Positions 53,596-62,105 are shown, counted from the stretch's first letter. The stretch: DNA of 64,000 nt from Mongoliitalea daihaiensis (GCF_021596945.1 NZ_CP063779.1:1339592-1403591); one strand, 5' to 3'. Program-made: numbers and translations. Notes: generated from the sequence alone by a model not told the origin.

Positions 53596-54186
53596 ATGAA
53601 CAAATCCCTACACATCTCGCTCATTTGTATCCTATGCCTATTGCCAATTATAAGTTTTTCACAGGATAAAGCATCTAAAATCCACTATTCGTTTGGAGGG
53701 GGAACTACCATTGATAATAATAATTTGCTTTGGGGTTTGAATATGGGAACTGAATTGAATTACCGATTGGCCAAACGTTTCTCGTTAAATACAGGCGTGT
53801 CCTTTTTTCAGTCTTTAGGAAATTTCGAAAACAATCCATTATCCGAGATTGATCAATCCTCCGGGATTTTTATTAGCCCAACTTTACGATACGACATCAT
53901 TCAAAAAGACTCTGGTTTTAAGTTAGCTTTTGGCGCCGGTCCTTCTTTGCAACTTGGAGGCGAGTCTGTTAGGGTAAGAAACTTCTTCAATCCCCAAGAC
54001 CCTATCCCTTTTACGATCATCAACAAGTACCAACGTGTCGGTTTATTGTTGGAATTGGAGGCCGAGTGGAAATCAAAGAATCCTAATGTTCGAAATGCAG
54101 TAGGGATTTCTGCTTATGGAGCTGATGGCTTTTTCCCGTGGTTTATCGGTGCTACATACAAAGTACGATTTCAGGCAGGGAAGTAA
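53596..54186 (+). CDS. Outer-membrane beta-barrel protein
   Basis: 196 residues with signal peptide (LICILCLLPIISFSQ). Barrel strands include LLWGLNMGTELNYRLAKRFSL, FISPTLRYDIIQKDSGFKLAF and FPWFIGATYKVRF. The TTIDNNN and SGIFISP turns resemble PorT/OMP_b-brl proteins. Monocistronic; the function is unknown. Confidence 0.7.
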   Translation: MNKSLHISLICILCLLPIISFSQDKASKIHYSFGGGTTIDNNNLLWGLNMGTELNYRLAKRFSLNTGVSFFQSLGNFENNPLSEIDQSSGIFISPTLRYDIIQKDSGFKLAFGAGPSLQLGGESVRVRNFFNPQDPIPFTIINKYQRVGLLLELEAEWKSKNPNVRNAVGISAYGADGFFPWFIGATYKVRFQAGK

Positions 54187-54361
54187 ATTTAAAATAAGGT
54201 TGAAATAAAGTTGAAATAAATTTGAAGAATTTGCACAATTTATTACAATAAGCATCTTTTGTTATTCAATGAAACTGTTCATTAAATGGTATGAGATAGC
54301 TTAATTCCTATTTATTTCACCCATTTATTTCCACCTTATTTCACAAAGTATATTTCAATCC
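54187..54361. repeat. Intergenic repeat remnant
   Basis: TTGAAATAAAGTTGAAATAA and, further on, CATTTATTTCCACCTTATTT are copies of the fourth module of the 15.5 kb array, facing in both directions. No gene is visible. Confidence 0.55.
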
Positions 54362-55390
54362 TCAGTACCTCCACTTATTCGCCAAACTAACCAAATGTAG
54401 CATCACGGGTACCTCTACAAGCACACCCACGACAGTGACCAATGCTGCGGGACTATCCAACCCGAATAATGCAATCGCAACCGCTACCGCCAACTCAAAG
54501 AAATTGCTTGCACCGATCATGGAGGCTGGTGCACATACAGCATGTCTAAGTTTGAGTTTTCTTCCACCGTACCAAGCCAAGAAGAAGATAAAATAGGTTT
54601 GGATAATCAGTGGGATAGCGATTAGTAAGATGATCAATGGGTTGTTCAAGATATTGGGTCCTTGAAAGGCGAAAAGTAAAATCAAGGTCAGGAGCAATGC
54701 AATAATGCTAACTGGTTTGAATTTGGGGAGAAATTGGTTTTTGAACCATTCCTCTCCATTCTTACCTACCAAAATTTTGTTGGTAATGATCCCTGCAACT
54801 AATGGAATGACTACAAAAATCACTACGGATGCAACCAACGTTTCATAAGGAACAGTCACATTGGTAATCCCCAACAGAAAACCCACTAAAGGCACGAAGG
54901 CGACTAAAATGATTAAATCATTCACAGAAACTTGCACCAAGGTATAATTAGGATCTCCGTCTGTGAGGTATGACCAAACAAATACCATAGCTGTACATGG
55001 GGCCACTCCCAAGAGGATAGCACCAGCGATATACTCCCCAGCCATGTCAGGATCTATGTAAGCTGAATATAGCTGGTCAAAGAAAATCCATGCGAAAAAT
55101 GCCATGGTGAATGGCTTGATCAGCCAGTTAATTACTAATGTCCAAATCAAACCCTTCGGTGCTTTGCCTACTCCTTTGATACTACCAAAGTCAATTTGTA
55201 ACATCATGGGGTAGATCATCAACCAGATCAAAATAGCAATTGGTAGATTGACATTGTAAATCTCCAAATCAGACAAGACCGAAATATCTTCCCCAGCCAA
55301 ATGACCGATCAGGATTCCAACTCCAATACATAAGGCAACCCATAAGGTCAGGTATTTTTCGAAAAAGGCGATTTTTTTGGTTTCTGACAT
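54362..55390 (-). CDS. acr3: ACR3-family arsenite efflux permease
   Basis: About 342 residues from the ATG at 55390 (MSETKKIAFFEKYLTLWVAL); the frame starts 7 codons earlier. It has ten membrane helices and the ACR3 marks YPMMLQIDFGSIK, LLGVAPCTAMVFVWSYLTDGDPNYTL (with the essential Cys) and PASMIGASNFFELAVAVAI. It exports arsenite using the proton gradient and is the last gene of the leftward arsR operon. Confidence 0.94.
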   Translation of the reverse strand: MSETKKIAFFEKYLTLWVALCIGVGILIGHLAGEDISVLSDLEIYNVNLPIAILIWLMIYPMMLQIDFGSIKGVGKAPKGLIWTLVINWLIKPFTMAFFAWIFFDQLYSAYIDPDMAGEYIAGAILLGVAPCTAMVFVWSYLTDGDPNYTLVQVSVNDLIILVAFVPLVGFLLGITNVTVPYETLVASVVIFVVIPLVAGIITNKILVGKNGEEWFKNQFLPKFKPVSIIALLLTLILLFAFQGPNILNNPLIILLIAIPLIIQTYFIFFLAWYGGRKLKLRHAVCAPASMIGASNFFELAVAVAIALFGLDSPAALVTVVGVLVEVPVMLHLVSLANKWRY

Positions 55391-55535
55391 TGCTCTAAGT
55401 TTTATTGGCAACTGTTTTTATCATTCATTGTATTTATCCACTCACTGATACTTATCGATATGAGCTCCGCGATATTGATAGATATTTGGTTTGGTCCAGA
55501 AACAATATCAATCAATATCCAATATCTACCAATAT

Positions 55536-56147
55536 CTATTTTTTAATTTTCGAAAAGACAAATAACATCTCTGAACAAATCTGTAATGATCTTGTATCAT
55601 ACATCTCAGCCTCCTTTTCCGTATCATCAAAGGCTTTTGGATCTTCATAGCGCACTGGGATTCTTGCTTCCGCACCGGGAATAAATGGGCAGTTTTCATC
55701 TGCATGGGAGCAAGTCATCACAGCGGCAAATCCTTTGGGAGTATTGGCAGGGTCATCATAGACTTTGCTGAAGTTAACAATGGGATCCTCATCATCTGAA
55801 AAGGAAACAAAGTATTTCGGATTACCCTCTCCTTCGCTGCTGACCTGAAAGCCAAATCTCTTGATAGAGTCCACGGCTCGTTCATTGAAGGCAGTGACTT
55901 CCACTCCACCAGAGAAAGCGTTCATGTCTATGCCATGATAAGCTCCGGCTACTTTTCCCCAAATCTGTGAAAACTGACTTCTACGGGAATTGTGAGTACA
56001 GATATAGTTCAGGTTGATTTCTTCCTTCTGATCGATTTTTTGTTGGACATAGTCAATGAGTACCTGAAGAACAGCTTTGCGTTCATCGGATATCGGCAGC
56101 GTTTGCGCTTGCTCGATGTAGGTTTGGAGAGTAGGGTATAGATTCAT
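55536..56147 (-). CDS. Low-molecular-weight phosphatase-type arsenate reductase
   Basis: About 203 residues from the ATG at 56147 (MNLYPTLQ), which matches the family; the frame extends upstream through repeat DNA and is rejected. The P-loop is CTHNSRRSQ (C-x5-R), preceded by LNYI. A second active-site Cys region TCSHADENCPFIPGAE and the general-acid Asp in YEDPKAFDDTEKE are present. The family is common in Bacteroidota ars operons and is predicted to reduce arsenate to arsenite with a thiol partner. P-loop His and Arg (THNSR) differ from the usual TGNSC. Confidence 0.88.
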   Translation of the reverse strand: MNLYPTLQTYIEQAQTLPISDERKAVLQVLIDYVQQKIDQKEEINLNYICTHNSRRSQFSQIWGKVAGAYHGIDMNAFSGGVEVTAFNERAVDSIKRFGFQVSSEGEGNPKYFVSFSDDEDPIVNFSKVYDDPANTPKGFAAVMTCSHADENCPFIPGAEARIPVRYEDPKAFDDTEKEAEMYDTRSLQICSEMLFVFSKIKK

Positions 56148-56249
56148 TTCTTTAGAGTCAAGAGGCAAGAAGCAAGAATCAAGACACAAGAGACAAGACG
56201 CTAGAGTTGAAAGTATGTCTAATCTCTCGCTTCTCGTCTCTCGCATCTC
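56148..56249. repeat. Interspersed repeat inside the ars operon
   Basis: The spacer between arsC and the DUF6428 gene is made of AAGAGGCAAGAAGCAAGAATC-like and CTAATCTCTCGCTTCTCG-like words, the same family as 7643-7763. Further pieces lie at 56830-56980 and 57320-57440. They inflate an operon that is otherwise tight. Confidence 0.65.
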
Positions 56250-56792
56250 CTAGCAACATCCCGATCCAGGTTCGCAGCTGTTGGCTGCTTGGAGGGAGGC
56301 TAGGGAAACACGGATTTTTGGTTTGTCGGTGACAGGTCCGCAACAAGCGGCCGCCTTTTCCTCGGGTGTCGTAGCCCGATCTTTGGCTTTGCAGGTAGTT
56401 TGATCAGGCGTGAGTTGCACGATTAGCGCATTTCCTGTGTCTTTCAAGTGATGGACTGGTAGCACGGCAGTTGGGAATACTGAATTACCATACTCAAACT
56501 TGATCTCTGCATCTGGATAAGTTTCCCTTACACGATTGACCACATCAAAAATTTTCATAGCCTTGCTAGTGTCTACTGCATGATTCGGCTCGGGGATTTC
56601 ATTTTCCCATAATTGCACATGCACTTCTGACCATTGGTTGCGGATACCGCCACAATCCACGGTATCGAAGTTCACATTTTTGATTTCTGTGATGTGGTAA
56701 TCAGTTCGGACATATTGCCCGGACTGGTATTCGAAGAAAAGTGCCTTTTCAGGGTTTTCTTGAAGGATGTTAGTGAATTCTGTTGTTTTCAT
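56250..56792 (-). CDS. DUF6428 protein of the ars operon
   Basis: About 180 residues from ATG 56792 (MKTTEFTNIL); seven extra codons precede it. The core (YHITEIKNVNFDTVDCGG, WSEVHVQLWENE, AEIKFEYGNSVFPTAVLPVHH) is that of DUF6428, found almost only in Bacteroidota arsenic operons. The tail is rich in cysteine (AAACCGP and NSCEPGSGCC), suggesting metalloid or thiol chemistry. The role is unknown; a sensor, chaperone or detoxifying factor for As(III) is possible. Confidence 0.9.
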   Translation of the reverse strand: MKTTEFTNILQENPEKALFFEYQSGQYVRTDYHITEIKNVNFDTVDCGGIRNQWSEVHVQLWENEIPEPNHAVDTSKAMKIFDVVNRVRETYPDAEIKFEYGNSVFPTAVLPVHHLKDTGNALIVQLTPDQTTCKAKDRATTPEEKAAACCGPVTDKPKIRVSLASLQAANSCEPGSGCC

Positions 56793-56987
56793 TTGTTTCT
56801 CGCAAAGGCGCAAAGGCGCTGTTTTTTATTGATGTTAGACGCTAGATATGAGACGCTAGAATTTTTAAGCTTGTTAATTATGGCCATACCATAATTTGTT
56901 TTTGAGAGCAATTTTTAAAAAAAGACAATAACGATGATTGCACACGAATTTTGTCTTGTGTCTTGCGTCTAATGTCTTTTTTCTTAA

Positions 56988-57317
56988 TCAACAGCATCCC
57001 GATATCTTTGGAAAGCCGCTGAATAAGTCTTGAAATAGGTTCTGTACTTCGGCCCACCGGATAGGGTCTATGCAATAATTTACAGAAACCCCTTCTATAT
57101 TTCCTTTGATGAGGCCTAGCTCCTTGAGTTCACGGAGGTGTTGGGAAATGGTGGCTTGTGCCAGACCGAGTTCCTGTACTAAATCTCCATTGATACAAGA
57201 ATTGGATTGGATTAGATATTCAAGGATAGCTATCCGCGCAGGATGTGCAAAAACTTTGGCAATTTTTGCCAGTTCGTTTTGCTTTTCTGTAAAGAGATCT
57301 GTTTTGGTTACACCCAT
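56988..57317 (-). CDS. arsR: ArsR-family repressor (ars operon)
   Basis: 109 residues. Winged helix: VFAHPARIAILEYLIQ, LGLAQATISQHLRELKELGL. Cysteines are in NSCINGDLV, in NYCIDP and in the C-terminal GCC. It begins the leftward operon arsR-DUF6428-arsC-acr3. The sensing site (Cys39 and others) is not the classic ELCVCDL type but matches the Bacteroidota As(III) repressors. Nearest operator-like sites are more than 250 bases upstream. Confidence 0.92.
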   Translation of the reverse strand: MGVTKTDLFTEKQNELAKIAKVFAHPARIAILEYLIQSNSCINGDLVQELGLAQATISQHLRELKELGLIKGNIEGVSVNYCIDPIRWAEVQNLFQDLFSGFPKISGCC

Positions 57318-57440
57318 GGTTTAGATTTTTAGATCTGCCTTCCGGCAGACAAGTGCGAGAGATTAGATTTTAGAGGCAAGAGGCATGAGACAACACTTGC
57401 CTGCTGAGCCTTTCGACAGGATCAGGGACCGAGATTAGAT
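57318..57440. repeat. Repeat-filled leader of the arsR operon
   Basis: The start of the 396-base gap 57318-57713 carries TCTGCC-TTCC-GGCAGA (57333-57350 region), GCGAGAGATTAGA and GAGGCAAGAGGCATGAG-like words of the interspersed family. The following bases up to 57587 show no gene or motif that I can name. Confidence 0.55.
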
Positions 57441-57587
57441 TGTATAAACAAGGCCTGTCCCGAAGCATGGAAATAAGGTAGAAATAATATGTTGCAATGT
57501 TCTCCACTATATAGTCAAGCTTGATGGCAACCTTACTTCAATTTCACTTTGCGAAGCTTATCTCAGCAATGCCAAAACTCATTAATA

Positions 57588-57605
57588 CATCGCAATATTA
57601 CGATG
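57588..57605. promoter_or_regulatory. ArsR-type operator 1
   Basis: CATCGCAATATTACGATG is an interrupted palindrome: CATCG, N8, CGATG. Its pattern ATCGnA-N4-TnCGAT fits ArsR-family boxes of Bacteroidota (inference). It is 96 bases from the second copy, the same side of the helix at 10.67 bases per turn. Confidence 0.65.
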
Positions 57606-57651
57606 AATTGTTTATCTTGCAAAACTTTTGAAGAAGAATATCATGGGGAGG

Positions 57652-57667
57652 GGTGACCAAGGTCACC
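57652..57667. promoter_or_regulatory. GGTGACC/GGTCACC palindrome between the two ArsR operators
   Basis: GGTGACC AA GGTCACC is a perfect 7-bp inverted repeat with a 2-base gap. It is unlike the ArsR box and lies 17 bases before operator 2. It could be a site for another regulator or an mRNA hairpin. Confidence 0.55.
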
Positions 57668-57683
57668 TATTATCTTTTTTTAT

Positions 57684-57701
57684 CATCGTACTTTTACGAT
57701 G
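57684..57701. promoter_or_regulatory. ArsR-type operator 2
   Basis: CATCGTACTTTTACGATG, CATCG/CGATG arms with the same 8-base gap as operator 1. It lies right before the second arsR gene and covers an in-frame ATG at 57699, which argues that translation starts farther in. Confidence 0.75.
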
Positions 57702-57713
57702 TACATTGAAATT

Positions 57714-58022
57714 ATGGAAAGAACAGCAGTAAAAATGGATTACTCCTTGGCGGAACAAAAACTTGCCCTCTATGCTAAAGCATTGGGACATCCAGTAAGG
57801 ATACAGATCTTGAAAATTCTTAGTGAGCAAGCCTGTTGCTTCAATGGAGACTTAACTGAAATTATTCCTCTGGCTCAATCGACGATTTCCCAACACCTGA
57901 AATCTTTAAAGGAAGCTGGACTGATCCAAGGGGAAATCATGCCTCCAAAAATTAAATATTGCCTCCATCAAGAAAATTGGTCAGAAGCATCTCAACTATT
58001 TGAAACATTATTTAAATCCTAA
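57714..58022 (+). CDS. ArsR-family repressor of the permease operon
   Basis: 102 residues from ATG 57714 (MERTAVKMDY); Met57735 is an alternative, and the ATG at 57699 lies inside the operator. Winged helix with ALGHPVRIQILKILSEQ and LAQSTISQHLKSLKEAGL. Cysteines: EQACCFNGDL and KYCLHQ. It is close kin to the arsR at 56988-57317 (same order of Cys and HTH) but heads a different operon with a thioredoxin-like protein and a permease 5 and 12 bases apart. Confidence 0.92.
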   Translation: MERTAVKMDYSLAEQKLALYAKALGHPVRIQILKILSEQACCFNGDLTEIIPLAQSTISQHLKSLKEAGLIQGEIMPPKIKYCLHQENWSEASQLFETLFKS

Positions 58023-58027
58023 GTTCT

Positions 58028-58261
58028 ATGAGAACCATAAAAATTTTAGGCACAGGTTGTGCCAAGTGTAAGCAAACAGAAGCGGCTGTTAGAGATGTCT
58101 TGGATAAAGAAGGTATTGTGGCTGATGTAATCAAAGTGGAGGATATCCAACAAATCATGGCTTACAATATTCTTTCTACACCAGCGGTGGTAGTGGATGA
58201 AGTGGTCAAAATCAAGGGGAAGGTTCCTTCGGCACAGGAGATTTTGGCGGCTCTTTCTTAA
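58028..58261 (+). CDS. Small thioredoxin-like redox protein (redox-active disulfide protein 2 family)
   Basis: 77 residues with the CAKC active site (GTGCAKCKQTEAAVRDVL), then a STPAVVVDEVVKIKGKVPS cis-proline loop. This is the small MTH895/TM0996 thioredoxin-like group, often found beside YraQ-type permeases and ArsR regulators. It likely hands electrons or metal to the permease neighbour. Confidence 0.9.
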   Translation: MRTIKILGTGCAKCKQTEAAVRDVLDKEGIVADVIKVEDIQQIMAYNILSTPAVVVDEVVKIKGKVPSAQEILAALS

Positions 58262-58273
58262 AAAATCAACGTC

Positions 58274-59260
58274 ATGTTTGATTGGCTACAAAGTTTTGCG
58301 GATTGGTTGATCTATCAGGTCATTGGGATAGCGGCAGAAAGCCAACTAGGAGTGGCGTTGAATTTCTTTGTCTACGATGTGCTGAAAATCTTAATTCTTC
58401 TCTTCCTTATCACAGTTTTGATGGGCATTGTCAATGCTTATTTCCCCGTGGAGCGATTGAGGGATTTTCTGAACAAGCGCAAACTCTATGGCTTGGAATA
58501 CTTCTTTGCATCTTTCTTTGGAGCAGTTACCCCCTTTTGTTCCTGTTCTTCGGTGCCCTTATTTATAGGTTTTGTACAGGGGGGAATTCCCTTGGGTGTT
58601 ACTTTCGCTTTCTTGATTACTTCGCCCTTGGTCAATGAAATTGCACTGGCGATTTTTTTAGGCATGTTCGGAATAAAATTTACATTGATTTATGCCATCA
58701 CAGGAATTCTTTTAGGAATGCTTGGAGGAATGGTATTAGGTAAATTGAATTTGGAACGCTACCTCAGCGACTGGGTGCAGCAGTTGATCCAAAACAAAAA
58801 TAAAGTTCAGCAAGGATTCGAAGCAGAAAATACACCTTTCTTGAAACGATTGCCTCATATTACCCAAGAAGCATGGGGGATTGTAAAAAGTATAGTGCTA
58901 TATGTAATCATCGGTATAGCCATAGGGGCTTTTATGCATGGTTATGTCCCTGAAAACTTCTTCGAGCAATATCTTGGAGATGGACAATGGTGGACAGTAC
59001 CATTAGCGGTAATACTAGCAGTTCCACTCTATGCCAATGCGGCGGGTATCATTCCTGTCATACAGGTCATGGTGGTGAAGGGTATTCCTGTGGGAACAGC
59101 CATTGCCTTTATGATGGCCACCATCGGTCTTTCTATACCAGAGGGAACATTACTTAAAAAAGTCATGAGCATGAAGCTGATTGCTATCTTCTTCGGAACA
59201 GTTGCTTTCTTTATCATCCTATCAGGATTTATTTTCAACATGGTATTTACCACATTATAA
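58274..59260 (+). CDS. ArsP/SO_0444/YraQ-family (UPF0718) permease
   Basis: 328 residues, eight to ten membrane helices in two repeats. The signature is FFGAVTPFCSCSSVPLFIGF with VQGGIPLGVTFAFLITSPLVNE, and the second repeat has VPLAVILAVPLYANAAGIIPVIQ and VGTAIAFMMATIGLSIPEG. The Cys-Ser-Cys-Ser stretch is the probable metal-thiolate site. Studied members export trivalent organoarsenicals (ArsP) or metals (SO_0444). Co-transcription with arsR and a thioredoxin-like protein favours a metalloid substrate. Confidence 0.9.
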   Translation: MFDWLQSFADWLIYQVIGIAAESQLGVALNFFVYDVLKILILLFLITVLMGIVNAYFPVERLRDFLNKRKLYGLEYFFASFFGAVTPFCSCSSVPLFIGFVQGGIPLGVTFAFLITSPLVNEIALAIFLGMFGIKFTLIYAITGILLGMLGGMVLGKLNLERYLSDWVQQLIQNKNKVQQGFEAENTPFLKRLPHITQEAWGIVKSIVLYVIIGIAIGAFMHGYVPENFFEQYLGDGQWWTVPLAVILAVPLYANAAGIIPVIQVMVVKGIPVGTAIAFMMATIGLSIPEGTLLKKVMSMKLIAIFFGTVAFFIILSGFIFNMVFTTL

Positions 59261-59371
59261 ATAAATTATCATCTGAAGTAACTTTTCATAAGTTCTCTTA
59301 GACAACATCTAAATTGGGTGATGGATAAACTTTGGAAAAGTTAATCACGACTCTTCAACCATATATCAAAA

Positions 59372-60676
59372 ATGAAAAATCTCAGTTTTCTTATTCTTTC
59401 AATATTCGTTTCAATCTCTACTTTCGCCCAGTATGGACAAGTAAAGTCTGTCGGTTCCATGAGCGAAATGGGTAAAACAGGATTTGCTCCTACCATTTCC
59501 ACTGACTCTCTCCAGAAATATCCTAGGATTTTCGGAATGGGTCCATTGGGCAAAATGCAAGGGGAAATCACATTTGCCAATGGAATTCCATATTCAGGCT
59601 TTGCTGATTTGGATGGCAATCCTTTTATTCAAAAGAATTGGGATATCCAATCTCCATTCTTTGTTTATGGGGAAGTGGAGGAATGGGTGGCCTTTCCCCT
59701 TAATGGTGTAATAACGGATATGGCCGCTATGGAAAAATTAGTGGAAAATACTGCTTCCCAAAACGGATATGACTTGAGCCAACCTTTCTTTTTTAAGTTG
59801 GTAGGTACTTTTGATGAAATGGTTACACACATCGTAACCCCAAGGTCTCCTGAGGTAGAAGGTTTTAAACCTGGCAGAAACCAGGAAAATTACGAGCATC
59901 AAAATGAATCCGGTGAATTGATTGGGGTTTATTCCCAAGTGGGAAAAGGCATCTATACACCCCAAAGTAGCCATCTTCATGTGCATTTAATAAACAAGGA
60001 ACAATCCTTCACCGGACACTTGGACAAAATCCAGACTGACCTGAAAGACCTGACTCTATACCTCCCCAAATCCAAAAATTCCCTCAGTTTCAAAACTAAC
60101 GACACAGATTTCTCTAAGGGCCGGCTGGGTTTTCAACAAAAAATAGAATTAGATGATTTGGTAAAGTTTCATGGTCATCTTTGCGACGGACTCGTGGTAG
60201 GAGCTATGGGTTTGAATGAAGCATTGGAAGTGCTTTATCCTGATGGGACAATTGATAGAACAGACCTTAGAATTGTGTCTAAATCCTCTCCTTGTTTAAC
60301 AGATGTAGCCGTTTACTTGACTGGTGGAAGGTATCAGTTTGGAACTTTCTATGTGGATGATGCTATCGATGGGATGTATGTGGTACAGCGGATTTCTGAT
60401 GGCACTGCTTATCAGGTAAACCTGAAGAAAGGTGTAAAACCGGCTATTATTGATGAAATGGGTAAAAAAGCTGTAAATCTGGAATTATCAGGCTGTGAAT
60501 TGGATGCATTGAAAGGCATCGAGGATGATTTTACAGATTATCTACTGAAGGCCGATACCAAAGAAATCTTTCAGCTTACGCAAATAGAGGACTTCCAATG
60601 GAATCCTGTATTGAAAGGAGATTTTGTCAAAACAGATGTCTTGAATAAGCATGCTGCTACCTGTACCGTTGAATGA
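59372..60676 (+). CDS. Secreted fusion of an acetolactate-decarboxylase-like domain and an FmdE-like domain
   Basis: 434 residues with signal peptide (LSFLILSIFVSISTFAQ). Residues 25-250 have the AlsD fold pattern (GPLGKMQGEITFANGIPYSGF) and the metal site H-V-H-x10-H (H203, H205, H216, in HLHVHLINKEQSFTGH), which matches the AlsD zinc ligands in spacing. Residues 258-425 are an FmdE-like domain: KFHGHLCDGLVVGAMGLNEAL (H267, H269, C271), a later SSPCLTD, and YQVNLKKG. Both domains normally are cytoplasmic enzymes or Fe-S proteins; here the protein is exported. Function unknown. Confidence 0.85.
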   Translation: MKNLSFLILSIFVSISTFAQYGQVKSVGSMSEMGKTGFAPTISTDSLQKYPRIFGMGPLGKMQGEITFANGIPYSGFADLDGNPFIQKNWDIQSPFFVYGEVEEWVAFPLNGVITDMAAMEKLVENTASQNGYDLSQPFFFKLVGTFDEMVTHIVTPRSPEVEGFKPGRNQENYEHQNESGELIGVYSQVGKGIYTPQSSHLHVHLINKEQSFTGHLDKIQTDLKDLTLYLPKSKNSLSFKTNDTDFSKGRLGFQQKIELDDLVKFHGHLCDGLVVGAMGLNEALEVLYPDGTIDRTDLRIVSKSSPCLTDVAVYLTGGRYQFGTFYVDDAIDGMYVVQRISDGTAYQVNLKKGVKPAIIDEMGKKAVNLELSGCELDALKGIEDDFTDYLLKADTKEIFQLTQIEDFQWNPVLKGDFVKTDVLNKHAATCTVE

Positions 60677-60683
60677 TTCTAAG

Positions 60684-61409
60684 ATGAAAAAATACTTCAT
60701 ACTTTCTCTTTTATTAGTTCCCTTTGTTGCACAGGCCCAACAAATTGAGCTCATTGGTTCTACCGCCCAGATCATGAAAGAGAATAATCTATCTGCCAAT
60801 ATCAACCTGGATACGATCACAAACAGGAAGTTTCTTTATGCCATCGGCGCCATGGAAAACCTGCAGGGTGAAATTATTGTATTCAACGGCAAACCTTTAT
60901 ATGCGGGTTTGGATGAAAACCGACAGCCTTACTGGGAACAGACTTTTGATAAAAAAGCCATTTTTCTAGTGAGAAGCAATGTAGCCGCCTGGCACAAAAC
61001 TGTTTTTAAAGATGTGCCAATTTCCAACAGGCAAGAATTGACCAAAATCATCATGCAGGAAGCTTCAAAAGCCGGTTTGGATACGGTGGGAGGATTTCCT
61101 TTTAGAATCAGGGCAAAGGCAGATCATATTCAAGCTCATATTGCTTATTTGAGATCAGAGACAATTACTAATTTCACCCCACAAGGAAAAAAGAAGGACG
61201 ATTACCCACTCACGTTGGAAGATCAAAATGTCTGGATCATTGGATTTGCAGGAAAAACCGCAGGTGGACGCTTTGCCATGCCTGCAATGGGAAATAATCC
61301 TGCAAGTGAACTACATATGCATTATATTAGAAATGATAAGCAAGAGGCAGGACATATTGAAGACCTGATCATCAATGGAACCTGGCAACTTTGTTTACCC
61401 ATTCAATAA
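60684..61409 (+). CDS. Secreted acetolactate-decarboxylase-like protein
   Basis: About 241 residues from ATG 60684 (MKKYFILSLLLVPFVAQAQ, a signal peptide). It parallels the first domain of the upstream fusion: FLYAIGAMENLQGEIIVFNG and the site H-M-H-x10-H (H211, H213, H224, in ELHMHYIRNDKQEAGH). It lies 7 bases after the fusion gene's stop. The pair looks like an exported metalloprotein set derived from AlsD. Real acetolactate decarboxylase activity is possible but unproven, and the exported location is against a simple acetoin role. Confidence 0.85.
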   Translation: MKKYFILSLLLVPFVAQAQQIELIGSTAQIMKENNLSANINLDTITNRKFLYAIGAMENLQGEIIVFNGKPLYAGLDENRQPYWEQTFDKKAIFLVRSNVAAWHKTVFKDVPISNRQELTKIIMQEASKAGLDTVGGFPFRIRAKADHIQAHIAYLRSETITNFTPQGKKKDDYPLTLEDQNVWIIGFAGKTAGGRFAMPAMGNNPASELHMHYIRNDKQEAGHIEDLIINGTWQLCLPIQ

Positions 61410-61429
61410 TAATCTAAAACTACACTATT

Positions 61430-61867
61430 ATGAAAGCATTGATCGAACTCTGGAAAGAAGGCCGCACCCGATTGACCAATCAACTCGAAAGCATAAAGCC
61501 GGAAGATCTTACCAAGAAACTTGGGGACAGTTCTAATTCTGCAGGATTCTTAATCCGGCATATTGCTGAGGTGGAACTCCTTTTCGCTAAAAATGTCTTC
61601 GGCAATACGAATGTAAAAGTGGATGCACAAACCCTGAAAGCTGGTAAAGATACAGGAGAATGGACTGATCTAGACGAACTTTTGGCCCTTGTCACTGATG
61701 CAGGCGAACAACTTAAAAAAGCCATCGACAGCCAAGAAGATTGGGATGCCGTTATCAAAACTCAGGAATTTGGAGAAAAAACCAAGGCGGCTGCTTTGGG
61801 CAGGATTACTACCCATACAGCTTATCATGCGGGGCAGTTGGCAATAGTGATTAAGTATGGAATTTGA
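61430..61867 (+). CDS. DinB-family four-helix protein
   Basis: 145 residues, all helical. The three-His metal site is seen as H in FLIRHIAEVELLF and the pair in ITTHTAYHAGQLAIV. DinB/YfiT-like proteins bind zinc or nickel and include thiol-dependent transferases (mycothiol and bacillithiol type), often in stress or detoxification loci. It starts 21 bases after the AlsD-like gene and is thus likely the last gene of the operon that begins at 57714 or at 59372. Confidence 0.88.
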   Translation: MKALIELWKEGRTRLTNQLESIKPEDLTKKLGDSSNSAGFLIRHIAEVELLFAKNVFGNTNVKVDAQTLKAGKDTGEWTDLDELLALVTDAGEQLKKAIDSQEDWDAVIKTQEFGEKTKAAALGRITTHTAYHAGQLAIVIKYGI

Positions 61868-61984
61868 AAAATTCGAATAGAAACATTTTTAATACTCAAT
61901 GATTAAAGCCAGTCCTTCCCTGTGGCCCTTGGGGAATAAGAATCATTTTTCCATCTATTTTTTTATTACCTGATTTCTTTTCAT

Positions 61985-62005
61985 ATTTGCAATAAAGTTG
62001 CAAAT
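61985..62005 (+). promoter_or_regulatory. Palindromic operator upstream of the CobW-type GTPase
   Basis: ATTTGCAA (61985-61992), TAAAG, TTGCAAAT (61998-62005): perfect 8-bp arms. CATATTTG at 61982-61989 resembles the TAnnTTTG -7 box, so a bound repressor would block transcription. A Zur-type metalloregulator is a reasonable guess from the target gene. Confidence 0.6.
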
Positions 62006-62105
62006 AATGCGGGTTTTGATCAGGATTAAACTAATTTAATTAACGAGTCTTCCCCTTGCAGTTTTATTAACCAATCGAAATTCTACTTTTCTTACCAATC
62101 AAATC

